Shown here: in pieces, positions 1 to 7,340 of the stretch
Position numbering within the stretch: position 1 is the first letter of the stretch
Layout of the letters: every line of letters starts with the position of its first letter
DNA from: Acidobacteriota bacterium
GTDB lineage: Bacteria; Acidobacteriota; Polarisedimenticolia; JAPUKU01
DNA: 32,930 nucleotides
Direction: 5' to 3'
Assembly: GCA_027295505.1 (NCBI GenBank)
Contig: JAPUKU010000224.1
Coordinates: 1 to 32,930, forward strand
Position numbers and translations under genes: made by a program
The notes under the pieces: model-generated
Told to the model about the DNA's origin: nothing
What the model saw: only the letters and a program-made list of their open reading frames with translations
Database searches by the model: none

Positions 1-1
1 C

Positions 2-82
2 TTTTGCGACCGGCTCCCCTCCTATGGCGCATTGCCGCCTCACATGGTGCGCCAGCAGATCCTGTCCGACCTCGAGCTCTGA
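2..82 (+). CDS. C-terminal end of an unidentified protein (5' truncated by window)
   Basis: Reading frame 2 is open from the window edge to a TGA at 80-82 and gives 26 residues ending in LPPHMVRQQILSDLEL. This reads like the amphipathic C-terminus of a real protein. The frame shown in the ORF track (4..585) is Arg/Pro/Ser-rich and looks like a shadow. No family can be named from 26 residues. The gene continues upstream of the window. Confidence 0.45.
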   Translation, partial: FCDRLPSYGALPPHMVRQQILSDLEL

Positions 83-254
83 ATCGACGAGCGGCTTGCT
101 CTGCTGCTAGTGATCTAAGAGCCACCGCTTGCCGGGTTCTGTCATGGCGACTCCGGAGCGCGCTCGCGCACACCCGAAGCCACCCTACCACCCGGCAAGC
201 GGCACCTCATCTTGAACCCAGGCCAGGAGCACCGCCAGCAGTAGGTAGATGTAG
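83..254. other. Intergenic spacer with long inverted repeat
   Basis: This 172-nt stretch has no convincing gene. It holds a perfect 13-bp inverted repeat, CCGCTTGCCGGGT (125-137) and ACCCGGCAAGCGG (190-202). Outside it GAG (119-121) and CTC (206-208) can also pair. The 52-nt loop has smaller self-complementary pieces (CTCCGGAG, GCGCGCTCGCGC). No T-run follows either arm, so this is not a standard intrinsic terminator. It could be a structured RNA, a 5' leader element of the next gene, or a repeat element. Confidence 0.4.
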
Positions 255-956
255 ATGGTCAAATGCGATCACTGTCATCAACGCAAGGGTAAACGGATCT
301 GCCCTTACCTCGACGGGCACATCTGCTCCACCTGTTGCGGAGAGAACCGCGGGGTCAACTTTGACTGCCCGCGCAGCTGCCCCCACTTCGGGCCTCCGGC
401 AGGACGGGGTGACGATCGGGCGGACGCCACCGCATCCACCACCCCCGCCAGTACCGGGTCTCAGAATCCCACGCCCCGGGCTGCAACCGGGAGCGCGGCC
501 GCGGCCGCCACAGCGGAGCCGACGCCCGACCTCTCGCGCTACCAGAAGTACCTCTCATCGAACCGGCGCACGCTGGCCGACCTGATGGCGCGCATCGAGA
601 TGGCCATGGCGCAATTCGATCGGCAGCGTCGCGGGCTGACCGACGCCGATGCGGTCGCCACGCTGGAGTTCATGCGCAGGCGTGCCAGCCCCATCACGCT
701 GGTGGAGAAGTTCGCCCCCGAGATGGGAGTGTTTCTGGAAAAGGCGATCGTCGAGTCTTACCACGGAGGCTCGGCCCCCGGCACTTACGATCTAATGGAA
801 GTGCTGGACCACCTGATGGGCATCGCCCGCAACTTCGGGCCGGAGGGTTCTCGCCGGTATCTCGACGAGGTGGCGCTTTTCTTCAAACACTCGCGCAAGC
901 CGCCTCCCGGCGACCCTCCCCCCAAGGACACTCCACGCATCATCATTTCCCGCTGA
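255..956 (+). CDS. Cys-rich N-terminal zinc-binding-like protein of unknown function
   Basis: A 233-residue protein. The first ~45 residues carry many Cys/His in closely spaced pairs (CDHCHQRKGKRICPYL, then ICSTCCGENRG and CPRSCPHF), which looks like a compact zinc-binding module. Residues ~48-95 are a low-complexity Ala/Pro/Thr linker. From ~95 onward the sequence is a mostly helical domain with no motif I recognise. There is no signal peptide or membrane segment, so it is probably cytoplasmic. Only weak purine-rich sequence precedes the ATG at 255. I recall similar Cys-rich heads in uncharacterised proteins of acidobacterial and deltaproteobacterial genomes, but cannot assign a function. 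Confidence 0.75.
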   Translation: MVKCDHCHQRKGKRICPYLDGHICSTCCGENRGVNFDCPRSCPHFGPPAGRGDDRADATASTTPASTGSQNPTPRAATGSAAAAATAEPTPDLSRYQKYLSSNRRTLADLMARIEMAMAQFDRQRRGLTDADAVATLEFMRRRASPITLVEKFAPEMGVFLEKAIVESYHGGSAPGTYDLMEVLDHLMGIARNFGPEGSRRYLDEVALFFKHSRKPPPGDPPPKDTPRIIISR

Positions 957-973
957 CGGACGGGAGGGTCGAG

Positions 974-1444
974 CTATCCCCGGGCGCGAGTCTCCAGGAT
1001 AAACAGCGTGAGAGCGAGCAGAAGCGTGCCCATGTACAGGCGAACAGAGAGGCGGTGGAAACGCTTGAACTCCAGCCTCAGCGGGTGGGTGTCTTCAACC
1101 TGCTCGATGCCGCCCATCTCCGCACGCAGCCCCTCCATCCGGGCCGAGACCCAGATCGATCCCAGCAGTAATGACAGGGCGAGCACAGCCACGGCGACCC
1201 GCGTTATCCAGGCTCCGGACCCCGACCCGTACAGTCCCTGCACCAGCGCAAAGATGCCGGCGGCCGCAGCTACCACGAGCCCGGCCACGGTGAGGCGCTG
1301 CAGCACTCGACTCACCACGGCTCCCGCCAGCTCACGGTTTGGCAGGACCTTGAACGCCACCGGAGCCACCACGGCACCGAACAGGAGCATCGCACCAATC
1401 CAGGCGCCGATGGCAGCCAGGTTCACGCTTCGCCAGATCTGCAT
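974..1444 (-). CDS. DUF4149/TMEM205-like integral membrane protein
   Basis: A 156-residue protein with about four hydrophobic segments: near residues 6-30, ~50-70, ~80-100 and at the C-terminus (LYMGTLLLALTLFILE). The N-terminus (WIGAMLLFGAVVAPVAF) resembles the DUF4149 family of small bacterial membrane proteins. The ORF-track start at 1600 would cover the tRNA-Ser gene. The ATG at 1444 is chosen because GGAGGAC lies a few bases upstream and the hydrophobic N-terminus follows directly. It is divergent from tRNA-Ser and convergent with the Cys-rich gene. The molecular role of the family is not established; I infer only a cytoplasmic-membrane location. Confidence 0.75.
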   Translation of the reverse strand: MQIWRSVNLAAIGAWIGAMLLFGAVVAPVAFKVLPNRELAGAVVSRVLQRLTVAGLVVAAAAGIFALVQGLYGSGSGAWITRVAVAVLALSLLLGSIWVSARMEGLRAEMGGIEQVEDTHPLRLEFKRFHRLSVRLYMGTLLLALTLFILETRARG

Positions 1445-1476
1445 TTCGTCCTCCGGAAGCGAGATCTTAGCAGAGT

Positions 1477-1506
1477 TTGGAAGTCTCCCGGCAAGTGCGC
1501 TATGAT
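1477..1506 (+). promoter_or_regulatory. Putative sigma70 promoter for tRNA-Ser / SRP RNA
   Basis: TTGGAA (1477-1482) and TATGAT (1501-1506) are separated by 18 nt and sit about 35 nt before the mature tRNA-Ser 5' end. Expected initiation near 1513 would leave a leader to be removed by RNase P. Motif reading only. Confidence 0.45.
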
Positions 1507-1541
1507 TCGACCGGCCCAAGGCTAGAGTAGTTGATGCCCCG

Positions 1542-1631
1542 GGAGAGGTGTCCGAGTGGCTTAAGGAGCACGCTTGGAAAGCGTGTGTATGGGAAACCAT
1601 ACCGAGGGTTCGAATCCCTCTCTCTCCGCCA
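1542..1631 (+). tRNA. tRNA-Ser (GGA anticodon)
   Basis: A 90-nt type II tRNA with a complete cloverleaf. The 5' acceptor GGAGAGG pairs with TCTCTCC (one G-U). The anticodon loop CTTGGAAAG carries GGA, which reads UCC/UCU. There is a long variable arm (GTATGGGAAACCATAC) typical of tRNA-Ser, and the T arm is GAGGGTTCGAATCCCTC. The discriminator is G and CCA is encoded at 1629-1631. It lies just upstream of the SRP RNA and dnaX, an arrangement seen in many bacteria. Confidence 0.96.
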
Positions 1632-1676
1632 GTTAAAGAAATCGGTTCGGCCGGCCCTGGTTGCCGGCCGCTGTGT

Positions 1677-1777
1677 GGGCCCGAGCCCTGTGCAACGGGA
1701 GCCCCCGAACCCCGTCAGACCCGGAAGGGAGCAGCGGTAGGCGGCCACACCCGTGTGCCGCAGGTTTGCTTGGGCCC
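1677..1777 (+). ncRNA. ffs: Signal recognition particle RNA, small bacterial (4.5S) type
   Basis: The SRP domain IV hallmark is present (GTCAGACCCGGAAGGGAGCA, with the GGAA loop near 1723-1726 and the conserved A/C-rich internal loop). This is the Ffh-binding site. The ends close as a long hairpin: GGGCCCGAGC at 1677 pairs with GCTTGGGCCC ending at 1777, giving about 101 nt. Exact ends are inferred from this pairing. It lies between tRNA-Ser and dnaX, a conserved place for ffs. A separate 7-bp hairpin (1648-1670) separates it from the tRNA and may help processing. The product guides co-translational membrane targeting with Ffh and FtsY. Confidence 0.93.
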
Positions 1778-1787
1778 TTGATTCTTC

Positions 1788-1809
1788 GGCCGGGCGCGCT
1801 CGCCCGGCC
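1788..1809 (+). terminator. Perfect hairpin between SRP RNA and dnaX
   Basis: GGCCGGGCG (1788-1796) and CGCCCGGCC (1801-1809) form a perfect 9-bp stem with a CGCT loop, 11 nt after the SRP RNA end. No T-tract follows, so full termination is doubtful. It may instead attenuate transcription into dnaX or stabilise the SRP RNA precursor. It ends 4 nt before the dnaX ribosome binding site. Confidence 0.4.
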
Positions 1810-1825
1810 CTCCGAGGGAGCTGAA

Positions 1826-3484
1826 TTGGAAAACCATTCCGGCTACATCGTTCTGGCCCGCAAGTACCGGCCCCAGCGGTTCTCGGATGTCGCCGGACAG
1901 GCGGTGACCGTGCAAACGCTCCAGAACGCGCTGCGAAGCGGGAGGCTGGCGCACGCCTTTCTGTTCTCCGGCCCGCGTGGAGTTGGCAAGACCACCCTGG
2001 CACGGCTGCTGGCGCGGGCCCTCAACTGCCACAAAGAGGTGACGGACGAGCCTTGCGGGGCGTGTGAAAGCTGCCGGGAGGTGGCGGAAGGACGCTCCCT
2101 GGATGTGCTGGAGATAGACGGCGCCAGCAACAACAAGGTGGAGGAAGCACGCCAGCTGCGCGAGACCGTGCGCTACGCGCCGGCGCGCGATCGTTACCGC
2201 GTCTTCATCATCGACGAGGTTCACATGTTGTCGGTGGCGGCATTCAACGCACTGCTGAAGACACTGGAGGAGCCCCCCGCGCACATCAAGTTCATTTTCG
2301 CCACGACCGAGATCCACAAGATCCCGGCGACGATTCTCTCGCGCTGCCAGCACTACGAGTTCCACCGCCTGTCGCGGGAGGAGATTACCTCTCAGATCGC
2401 TGGCGTGTGCAAGCAGGAAGAAATGAAGGTTGAGGATCGTGCCCTCGATCTGATCGCACGAAGCGCCGGTGGCTCTCTGCGCGACGCCCTGAGCTCCCTC
2501 GATCAGGTGGCGGCGCGCTGCGGCAATGAGGTGAAGGAGGCGGACGCGCGCAGCGTGCTGGGAATGATTCCGGACGAGCGCGTGCTCGGGATCTTCGAGG
2601 CCGCGGCGAGCCAGGATCTGGCCGCGCTGCTGCGCATCTCGCGGGAGATTTTCGAGGACGGATGCGATCCGGCCCGCTTCTGCGAGGAGATCATGGCCCA
2701 GGCACGGGATCTCCTGGTGCAGAAGCTCTCCCCGCAGGCGGGTGAGCAGGGCGACTGGGTTGGGGTCGCCCAGGCCGAAGACCGCCAGAAGCTGGCCGAG
2801 CTCCTGACACCCGACCAGCTGATACGCCTGTTTCAGCTCTTCTTCGATCTCGAACAGCGCCTGCGCGGCGCGTCCCTGCCACAGGTCCTCCTCGAACTGG
2901 TGTGCGTCAAGCTCGTCCAACTGGCCGATCTCAGACCGATCGAGGAGATCCTCGGAGAGTTGAGGGGCGGTCGCTCCGGGGTGACCGACTCGCGTTCCGC
3001 GGGTCCGCCCCCGCTCACAGCGCCGCCGGCGCCTGCACCCGAGACCCGGGAGACACAGGCCCCTGCCGGCGTGAGCACGGACACCTCAGCACCCGCGCCC
3101 GCCGGGGACAGCCCGGTCAGGGAACGGTTCCTGGAGGCGCTTCATCAGAAGAAGATCCACCTGGCCTCGTTCATCGAGAGCGCTCGTGACATAACCCCGC
3201 AAGGTTCGGCGCTCGTCATCAGCTTTGGGCCCGACCAGCGCTTCATCCACGACAAGGCCGCCGAGGACCTGCCCCTGCTGCGGGAAGCGGCCCGGGCTGC
3301 CCTGGGTGATGAAGCCACGGTGCGCCTCACGCTCGAAGAGAAGGGCGGGGACGGGTCTGCCGCGCAGGCAGCTTCCCCCGGGGAGCAACGGGATCGTCTG
3401 ATTGAACAGCTTGTCAAGGAGCCGATCGTGCAGTCGGCCCTGGATATTTTCGGCGGACAGATCGTCGACGTACAGGAGTCCTGA
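1826..3484 (+). CDS. dnaX: DNA polymerase III subunit gamma/tau
   Basis: This is the clamp-loader ATPase that loads the sliding clamp and ties together the replicative polymerase. The product is 552 residues. It begins YIVLARKYRPQRF, and has Walker A GPRGVGKT (49-56), a zinc-binding Cys cluster (NC...CGACESC), the IDGASNN motif, Walker B IDEVHML, an SRC arginine-finger motif, and after a Pro/Ala-rich linker a C-terminal domain of tau type. The ORF-track start (1661) would run through the SRP RNA. TTG at 1826 is chosen because GAGGGAG lies just upstream (1814-1820) and the conserved N-terminus starts there. I see no A-rich slippery heptamer, so a separate frameshifted gamma form is not indicated. 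ybaB follows after 6 nt. Confidence 0.95.
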   Translation: MENHSGYIVLARKYRPQRFSDVAGQAVTVQTLQNALRSGRLAHAFLFSGPRGVGKTTLARLLARALNCHKEVTDEPCGACESCREVAEGRSLDVLEIDGASNNKVEEARQLRETVRYAPARDRYRVFIIDEVHMLSVAAFNALLKTLEEPPAHIKFIFATTEIHKIPATILSRCQHYEFHRLSREEITSQIAGVCKQEEMKVEDRALDLIARSAGGSLRDALSSLDQVAARCGNEVKEADARSVLGMIPDERVLGIFEAAASQDLAALLRISREIFEDGCDPARFCEEIMAQARDLLVQKLSPQAGEQGDWVGVAQAEDRQKLAELLTPDQLIRLFQLFFDLEQRLRGASLPQVLLELVCVKLVQLADLRPIEEILGELRGGRSGVTDSRSAGPPPLTAPPAPAPETRETQAPAGVSTDTSAPAPAGDSPVRERFLEALHQKKIHLASFIESARDITPQGSALVISFGPDQRFIHDKAAEDLPLLREAARAALGDEATVRLTLEEKGGDGSAAQAASPGEQRDRLIEQLVKEPIVQSALDIFGGQIVDVQES

Positions 3485-3490
3485 GACGCC

Positions 3491-3790
3491 ATGAACATCG
3501 GGAAAATGCTCAAGCAGGCACAGCAGATGCAGGCCCAGCTTCAGGAGGAAATGGAGCAGCTCAAGGTAGAGGCCACAGCGGGCGGAGGGATGGTCACCGC
3601 TCGCATGAACGGTAAGAAACAGCTCCTGACGCTCGAGATCAAGCCGGAGGTCGCCAATCCGGAGGACCTCGAAATGCTGCAGGATCTGGTCGTGGCGGCG
3701 GTCAACGAGGCCACCCGGAAGGTCGAAGAGGCCCTTTCTTCCCGAATGGGAAACCTGGCGGGTATGATGGGGCTGCCGGGCATGCCCTGA
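3491..3790 (+). CDS. ybaB: YbaB/EbfC family nucleoid-associated protein
   Basis: A 99-residue protein. It starts NIGKMLKQAQQMQAQLQEEM, the usual amphipathic first helix, and continues with the conserved VEATAGGGMVTARMNG strand region and a Met/Gly-rich tail (MGNLAGMMGLPGMP). Family members form dimers that bind DNA and coat the nucleoid. The start lies 6 nt after the dnaX stop, so the pair is co-transcribed and probably translationally coupled. The dnaX-ybaB-recR order is widespread. Length is typical. Confidence 0.95.
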   Translation: MNIGKMLKQAQQMQAQLQEEMEQLKVEATAGGGMVTARMNGKKQLLTLEIKPEVANPEDLEMLQDLVVAAVNEATRKVEEALSSRMGNLAGMMGLPGMP

Positions 3791-3809
3791 ACCTCCTTCT
3801 GTCAAAAAC

Positions 3810-3837
3810 TTGCCCCCTTCACTCGTGTCACTATATT
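3810..3837 (+). promoter_or_regulatory. Putative sigma70 promoter for recR-mglB-mglA
   Basis: TTGCCC (3810-3815) and TATATT (3832-3837) are separated by 16 nt in the 64-nt gap between ybaB and recR. Initiation near 3844 would leave a short leader before the recR ATG. It suggests recR and the MglAB genes can be expressed apart from dnaX-ybaB. Confidence 0.45.
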
Positions 3838-3854
3838 AGAACTGGACTTTCGCC

Positions 3855-4454
3855 ATGCCTGAGGTAGCTGCGCCTATCGCGAGACTTATCAACGAGTTAG
3901 CGAAGCTCCCCGGGATTGGCCTCAAGACGGCTCAGCGGCTGGCCTTCCATATGTTGAAAGCGCCGGCGCCCGAGGCTGAGGCCCTGGCGATGGCCATCCG
4001 GGAGGTGCGTGACAAGCTCACCACCTGCAAGGAATGCTGCAACATCACGGATACGGACCTCTGCCGGTTCTGCTCCGATCCCGGGCGAGACCGAACGACG
4101 GTGTGCGTCGTGGAGAACCCGACAAACGTGCTGTCGATTGAGAGAACGAGAGAGTACCACGGCCTGTACCACGTGCTGCACGGCTCCATCTCACCGCTGG
4201 CCGGACGCGGACCCGAGTCGCTCACCCTGGAGGTGCTCACCGCGCGGGTGCGCGCGGGAGGCGTGCGCGAGGTGATCGTGGCCACCAACCCCAACGTGGA
4301 GGGAGAGACCACCGCCACCTATCTGGCCCAGATCCTCAGGCCCCTCGGTGTGCGGGTCACCCGCCCGGCGATGGGCCTGCCGATGGGGGCCGATCTGGAA
4401 TACACCGACGAGGTCACCATAGCCAAGGCCCTGGACGGCCGCCACGAGGTTTGA
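3855..4454 (+). CDS. recR: Recombination mediator protein RecR
   Basis: A 199-residue protein of normal length. It acts with RecO (and RecF) to load RecA at single-strand gaps. Features in order are the N-terminal helix-hairpin-helix (LAKLPGIGLKTAQRLAFHML), a C4 zinc finger (CKEC...CRFC, residues ~56-73), a Toprim domain (VCVVENPTNVLSIERT, then ATNPNVEGETTATYLA), and the C-terminal GLPMGADLEYTDEVTIAKAL signature. The start is ATG 3855 with GGA a few bases upstream. The mglB-like gene starts 6 nt after its stop. Confidence 0.97.
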   Translation: MPEVAAPIARLINELAKLPGIGLKTAQRLAFHMLKAPAPEAEALAMAIREVRDKLTTCKECCNITDTDLCRFCSDPGRDRTTVCVVENPTNVLSIERTREYHGLYHVLHGSISPLAGRGPESLTLEVLTARVRAGGVREVIVATNPNVEGETTATYLAQILRPLGVRVTRPAMGLPMGADLEYTDEVTIAKALDGRHEV

Positions 4455-4460
4455 GCAACC

Positions 4461-4958
4461 ATGTCCGGCACTGAACTGGTGATGTACGAAGAGGAGTTCC
4501 TGAAGATCCAGGACATCCTCGAGAAGCTGCGCAAGGAGGCGAACGCAGAGTTCGTGATCCTGGTGGATAAAGCCGGGCAGCAGATCGCCAGCACGGGCAA
4601 CCTTCGCAACATCGATACCACCTCCCTCGCCTCACTGACGGCCGGCAACGTGGCTGCCACCGACGGCCTGGCCAAGCTCATTGGTGAGAAGGAGTTCTCA
4701 ATTCTCTTCCATGAGGGAGAGAAGGACAGCATTCACATCTCCATCGTTGATCAGCGCCTCATCCTGGTGGTCATCTTCGATGAGCATTCCTCGCTCGGCC
4801 TCGTGCGCCTGCGCGTGAAGAAAGCTCAGGGGGATCTCTCAGACGTGTTCAAGGAGGTACTCAAGAAGGCGGATCAGCACATGGCCGGAAAGGGTCAGGA
4901 ACAGTCCCCGTTCGCAGAGATTACCGACGAGGACATTGACAGCCTGTTCAGCGAGTGA
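4461..4958 (+). CDS. mglB: Roadblock/LC7-domain protein, MglB-like GTPase regulator
   Basis: A 165-residue protein. After a short N-terminal helix the sequence [18 protein letters not shown] opens a Roadblock/LC7 fold, followed by [21 protein letters not shown] and the closing strands. A C-terminal acidic tail ([13 protein letters not shown]) follows. In Myxococcus and Thermus, MglB is the dimeric GTPase-activating protein of MglA and both set cell polarity. The gene directly precedes mglA (7-nt gap) as in known mglBA operons. A later start (ATG 4482, MYEEEF) is possible. The gene name rests on synteny plus the fold. Confidence 0.88.
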   Translation: MSGTELVMYEEEFLKIQDILEKLRKEANAEFVILVDKAGQQIASTGNLRNIDTTSLASLTAGNVAATDGLAKLIGEKEFSILFHEGEKDSIHISIVDQRLILVVIFDEHSSLGLVRLRVKKAQGDLSDVFKEVLKKADQHMAGKGQEQSPFAEITDEDIDSLFSE

Positions 4959-4965
4959 GGCTGCC

Positions 4966-5550
4966 ATGACCTTCATCAACTACGCCGCACGCGAGATCAA
5001 CTGCAAGATCGTCTATTACGGTCCGGGGTTGTGCGGCAAGACCACCAATATCCAATACATCTATGACAAGACCAACCCGAACGCCAAGGGTAAGTTGATC
5101 TCCCTGGCAACGGAAACTGACCGCACGCTGTTCTTCGACTTCCTGCCTCTCGACCTTGGAAACATCCGCGGCTTCCGCACCCGCTTTCATCTCTACACCG
5201 TGCCCGGGCAGGTCTTCTACGACGCCTCGCGTAAGCTGATCCTCAAGGGTGCCGACGGCGTCATCTTCGTCGCCGACTCCCAGGACGCTCGCCTGGAGGC
5301 GAATGTAGAGTCGCTCAGGAACCTGCAGGCCAACCTCAAGGCCCAGGGGCTCGATCTGCTGAAGATCCCGTACGTGTTGCAGCTCAACAAGCGCGACCTT
5401 CCTGCCGTCGCAACCGTTGAAAAGATGGTCCAGCAGCTGCGCATCAAGGGGGAACCCGTCTTCCAGGCTTCCGCCGTCAAGGGCACCGGTGTCTTTGACA
5501 CCCTCAAGGCCGTCGCCAAGCTCGTCCTCGGCCAGCTCAAGCGGGGCTGA
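4966..5550 (+). CDS. mglA: MglA-like Ras-family small GTPase
   Basis: A 194-residue bacterial small GTPase strikingly close to Myxococcus MglA as I recall it. It has [20 protein letters not shown], a P-loop of the form GPGLCGKTT, switch [18 protein letters not shown], a VFVADSQ strand, and the guanine-specificity motif NKRDLP. MglA-GTP marks the leading pole and drives gliding or type IV pilus motility through its effectors. The ORF-track start at 4936 is upstream. ATG 4966 is chosen because the conserved N-terminus begins there and GTGAGG lies before it, overlapping the mglB stop. It is the last gene of the recR-mglB-mglA group; a new promoter follows. Confidence 0.95.
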   Translation: MTFINYAAREINCKIVYYGPGLCGKTTNIQYIYDKTNPNAKGKLISLATETDRTLFFDFLPLDLGNIRGFRTRFHLYTVPGQVFYDASRKLILKGADGVIFVADSQDARLEANVESLRNLQANLKAQGLDLLKIPYVLQLNKRDLPAVATVEKMVQQLRIKGEPVFQASAVKGTGVFDTLKAVAKLVLGQLKRG

Positions 5551-5561
5551 GCAGCCCTTTC

Positions 5562-5591
5562 TTGACACGATTTCCAATCCCCTGCTAGAAT
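5562..5591 (+). promoter_or_regulatory. Strong sigma70 promoter for rplU-rpmA operon
   Basis: Consensus TTGACA (5562-5567), an 18-nt spacer and TAGAAT (5586-5591) sit between mglA and rplU. Initiation near 5598 would give a ~20-nt leader carrying the AGGGAGAG ribosome binding site. This is the best promoter match in the window, fitting a ribosomal protein operon. Confidence 0.75.
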
Positions 5592-5617
5592 TGCCGTTTG
5601 CATCAGGGAGAGATTCC

Positions 5618-5947
5618 ATGTTCGCCGTCGTAGACATTGGGGGAAAGCAGCGCCGTGTGGAGAAGGGCGACCGCCTGCGCCTGGAGCGAGTCGAGGCCAA
5701 GGTGGGCGATAAGATTGAGCTCTCGCCCGTGCTCATGGTGCAGACCGAAAAGAGCTTGAAGATCGGCAAGCCGCACGTGGACGGAGCCAGGGTTTCGGCC
5801 ACCGTGGTGGCTCAGGACCGGTACCCCCGCATCCTGGTTTTCAAGAAAAAGCGGCGCAAGCAGTACAAGCGCAAGAACGGCCACCGGCAGAGTTACACCG
5901 AGGTGGAGATCAATTCGATCGTCGCCAGCAGCGCTGCCACGGACTGA
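5618..5947 (+). CDS. rplU: 50S ribosomal protein L21
   Basis: A 109-residue protein with the typical L21 start MFAVVDIGGKQRRVEKGD, the central VGDKIELSPVLMV, and the basic RNA-binding loop FKKKRRKQYKRKNGHRQ followed by YTEVEI. It binds 23S rRNA in the large subunit. The ORF-track version from 5417 adds an unrelated N-terminus; ATG 5618 with AGGGAGAG upstream is the true start. rpmA follows after 15 nt, the near-universal L21-L27 pairing. Confidence 0.97.
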   Translation: MFAVVDIGGKQRRVEKGDRLRLERVEAKVGDKIELSPVLMVQTEKSLKIGKPHVDGARVSATVVAQDRYPRILVFKKKRRKQYKRKNGHRQSYTEVEINSIVASSAATD

Positions 5948-5962
5948 GAAGGGAGGAGGCTC

Positions 5963-6223
5963 TTGGCACACAAAAAAGCAGGCGGAGCATCACGCAACGG
6001 CCGCGACAGCAACGCCAAGAGGCTCGGCGTCAAGCGCTTCGGCGGGCAGTTCGTCACCGGCGGATCGATCCTCGTGCGTCAGCGTGGCACCCCGTTCAAG
6101 CCAGGGCTCAACGTGGGCCGGGGCAAGGACGACACCCTCTTCGCCAAGATCTCAGGTGTCGTCAAGTTCCAGAACCGGGGCCGTCTCGGAAAGTTCGTGA
6201 GCGTCCTGCCGGCCGCCAGCTAG
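5963..6223 (+). CDS. rpmA: 50S ribosomal protein L27
   Basis: An 86-residue protein starting [21 protein letters not shown], the canonical L27 N-terminus that reaches the peptidyl transferase centre, followed by [20 protein letters not shown]. The start codon is TTG, preceded by the strong ribosome binding site GGGAGGAGG (5951-5959). There is no N-terminal extension of the kind cleaved in Firmicutes. It is in an operon with rplU and upstream of obgE. Confidence 0.97.
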   Translation: MAHKKAGGASRNGRDSNAKRLGVKRFGGQFVTGGSILVRQRGTPFKPGLNVGRGKDDTLFAKISGVVKFQNRGRLGKFVSVLPAAS

Positions 6224-6239
6224 CCGATGCCAGGGCACC

Positions 6240-6260
6240 GGCCGGCCACAGAGGCCGGCC
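6240..6260 (+). terminator. Hairpin between rpmA and obgE (possible attenuator)
   Basis: GGCCGGCC (6240-6247) and GGCCGGCC (6253-6260) pair fully around the loop ACAGA. No T-run follows, so it may be a partial terminator or mRNA-stabilising hairpin that lowers obgE expression relative to the ribosomal protein genes. It lies in the 69-nt gap between the two genes. Confidence 0.4.
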
Positions 6261-6292
6261 AGTAGGCCTCCTATTCCACGGCAATCGGCAAG

Positions 6293-7330
6293 ATGTTTCT
6301 TGATCAGGCAAAAATATCCGTCAAGGCCGGAAGCGGCGGCAGCGGTTGCGTGTCGTTCCGGCGCGAGAAGTTCGTGCCGCGAGGCGGTCCCAACGGCGGA
6401 GACGGCGGCAGTGGCGGCAGTGTCTGGCTCGAAACCACCCTCTCGACCAACACGCTCAACACCTTCCACCATCGCCAGCACTTCAAAGCAAAGCGAGGCG
6501 AACACGGCCAGGGCAGCAATCGCAGCGGCAGCCAGGGTGAGGATCTGATCCTTCAGATCCCCGTGGGGACAGTGCTCCATGACGAGGCGGATCCATCCGT
6601 CCTGCTCGGAGACCTGTGCGAACCGGGCCAGCGCCTGTGCGTGGCCAGGGGCGGCCGCGGTGGAAAGGGCAACGCCCATTTCGCCACCTCGACGCACCAG
6701 GCCCCGCGTTTCGCCCAGCCCGGCGAGGCGGGAGAGGAACGTTGGCTGATCCTGGAGTTGAAGCTGCTCGCAGATGTCGGACTGGTGGGCTTTCCCAACG
6801 CCGGCAAGAGCACCCTCATCTCCCGTGTCTCCGCCGCCCGTCCGAAGATCGCCGATTATCCTTTCACCACCCTGGTTCCAAACCTTGGCGTCGTACGCCT
6901 CGACGAGGCGCGATCCTTCGTGATGGCTGACATCCCCGGCCTCATCGAGGGAGCCCACGAGGGCACCGGGCTCGGCACACGATTTCTCAAGCATGTTGAA
7001 CGCACGCGCATGCTGCTTCATCTGGTCGACGTTTCTCCCGCTTCGGAGCGGGATCCGGTCTCGGATCTGGAGATTGTTGACCGGGAGATCGAAGCGTACC
7101 GTGACATACTCGCTGCCAAGCCGCAGATCATCGTGGCCACAAAGAAGGACGTTGCCCAGGATCCGCAACGCATCAAGGCGCTCAAGGCCGCGGCCCTGAA
7201 GCTGGGACGCGACTTTCACCTCATCTCGGCCGTCACCGGCGATGGGCTGGAGGAGCTGATCCAGTCGGTGGGCAGCCGCCTGGAAGCGTTCGGCCCTCGA
7301 ATGATAAATACGGCGGCGTCCGCACCCTGA
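6293..7330 (+). CDS. obgE: GTPase ObgE/CgtA, ribosome assembly
   Basis: A 345-residue Obg GTPase, involved in late 50S assembly and stress control. The Gly-rich Obg fold comes first (AGSGGSGCVSFRREKFVPRG to ~158), then the G domain: P-loop GFPNAGKST (166-174), switch region YPFTTLVPNLGV and DIPGLIEGAHEGTGLG (213-). The guanine-specificity motif reads TKKD in IIVATKKDV rather than NKxD, a substitution worth noting. The C-terminal extension is short, so no long acidic tail or full OCT domain is present. The stop is TGA 7328-7330; its last bases form part of the nadD ribosome binding site. Confidence 0.96.
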   Translation: MFLDQAKISVKAGSGGSGCVSFRREKFVPRGGPNGGDGGSGGSVWLETTLSTNTLNTFHHRQHFKAKRGEHGQGSNRSGSQGEDLILQIPVGTVLHDEADPSVLLGDLCEPGQRLCVARGGRGGKGNAHFATSTHQAPRFAQPGEAGEERWLILELKLLADVGLVGFPNAGKSTLISRVSAARPKIADYPFTTLVPNLGVVRLDEARSFVMADIPGLIEGAHEGTGLGTRFLKHVERTRMLLHLVDVSPASERDPVSDLEIVDREIEAYRDILAAKPQIIVATKKDVAQDPQRIKALKAAALKLGRDFHLISAVTGDGLEELIQSVGSRLEAFGPRMINTAASAP

Positions 7331-7340
7331 GAGGCCGCGC

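Noticed and set aside
4-585. 193-aa plus-strand ORF at the window start
   Set aside because: Composition is Arg/Pro/Ser/Thr-rich without motifs, and it overlaps the well-supported Cys-rich gene (255-956) in another frame and the tail of the real upstream gene.
1661-1825. Upstream extension of the dnaX ORF
   Set aside because: It reads through the SRP RNA gene; the conserved DnaX N-terminus and a ribosome binding site support TTG 1826.
1826-3484. Programmed frameshift site in dnaX
   Set aside because: I found no A AAA AAG type heptamer with a following hairpin in the linker region.
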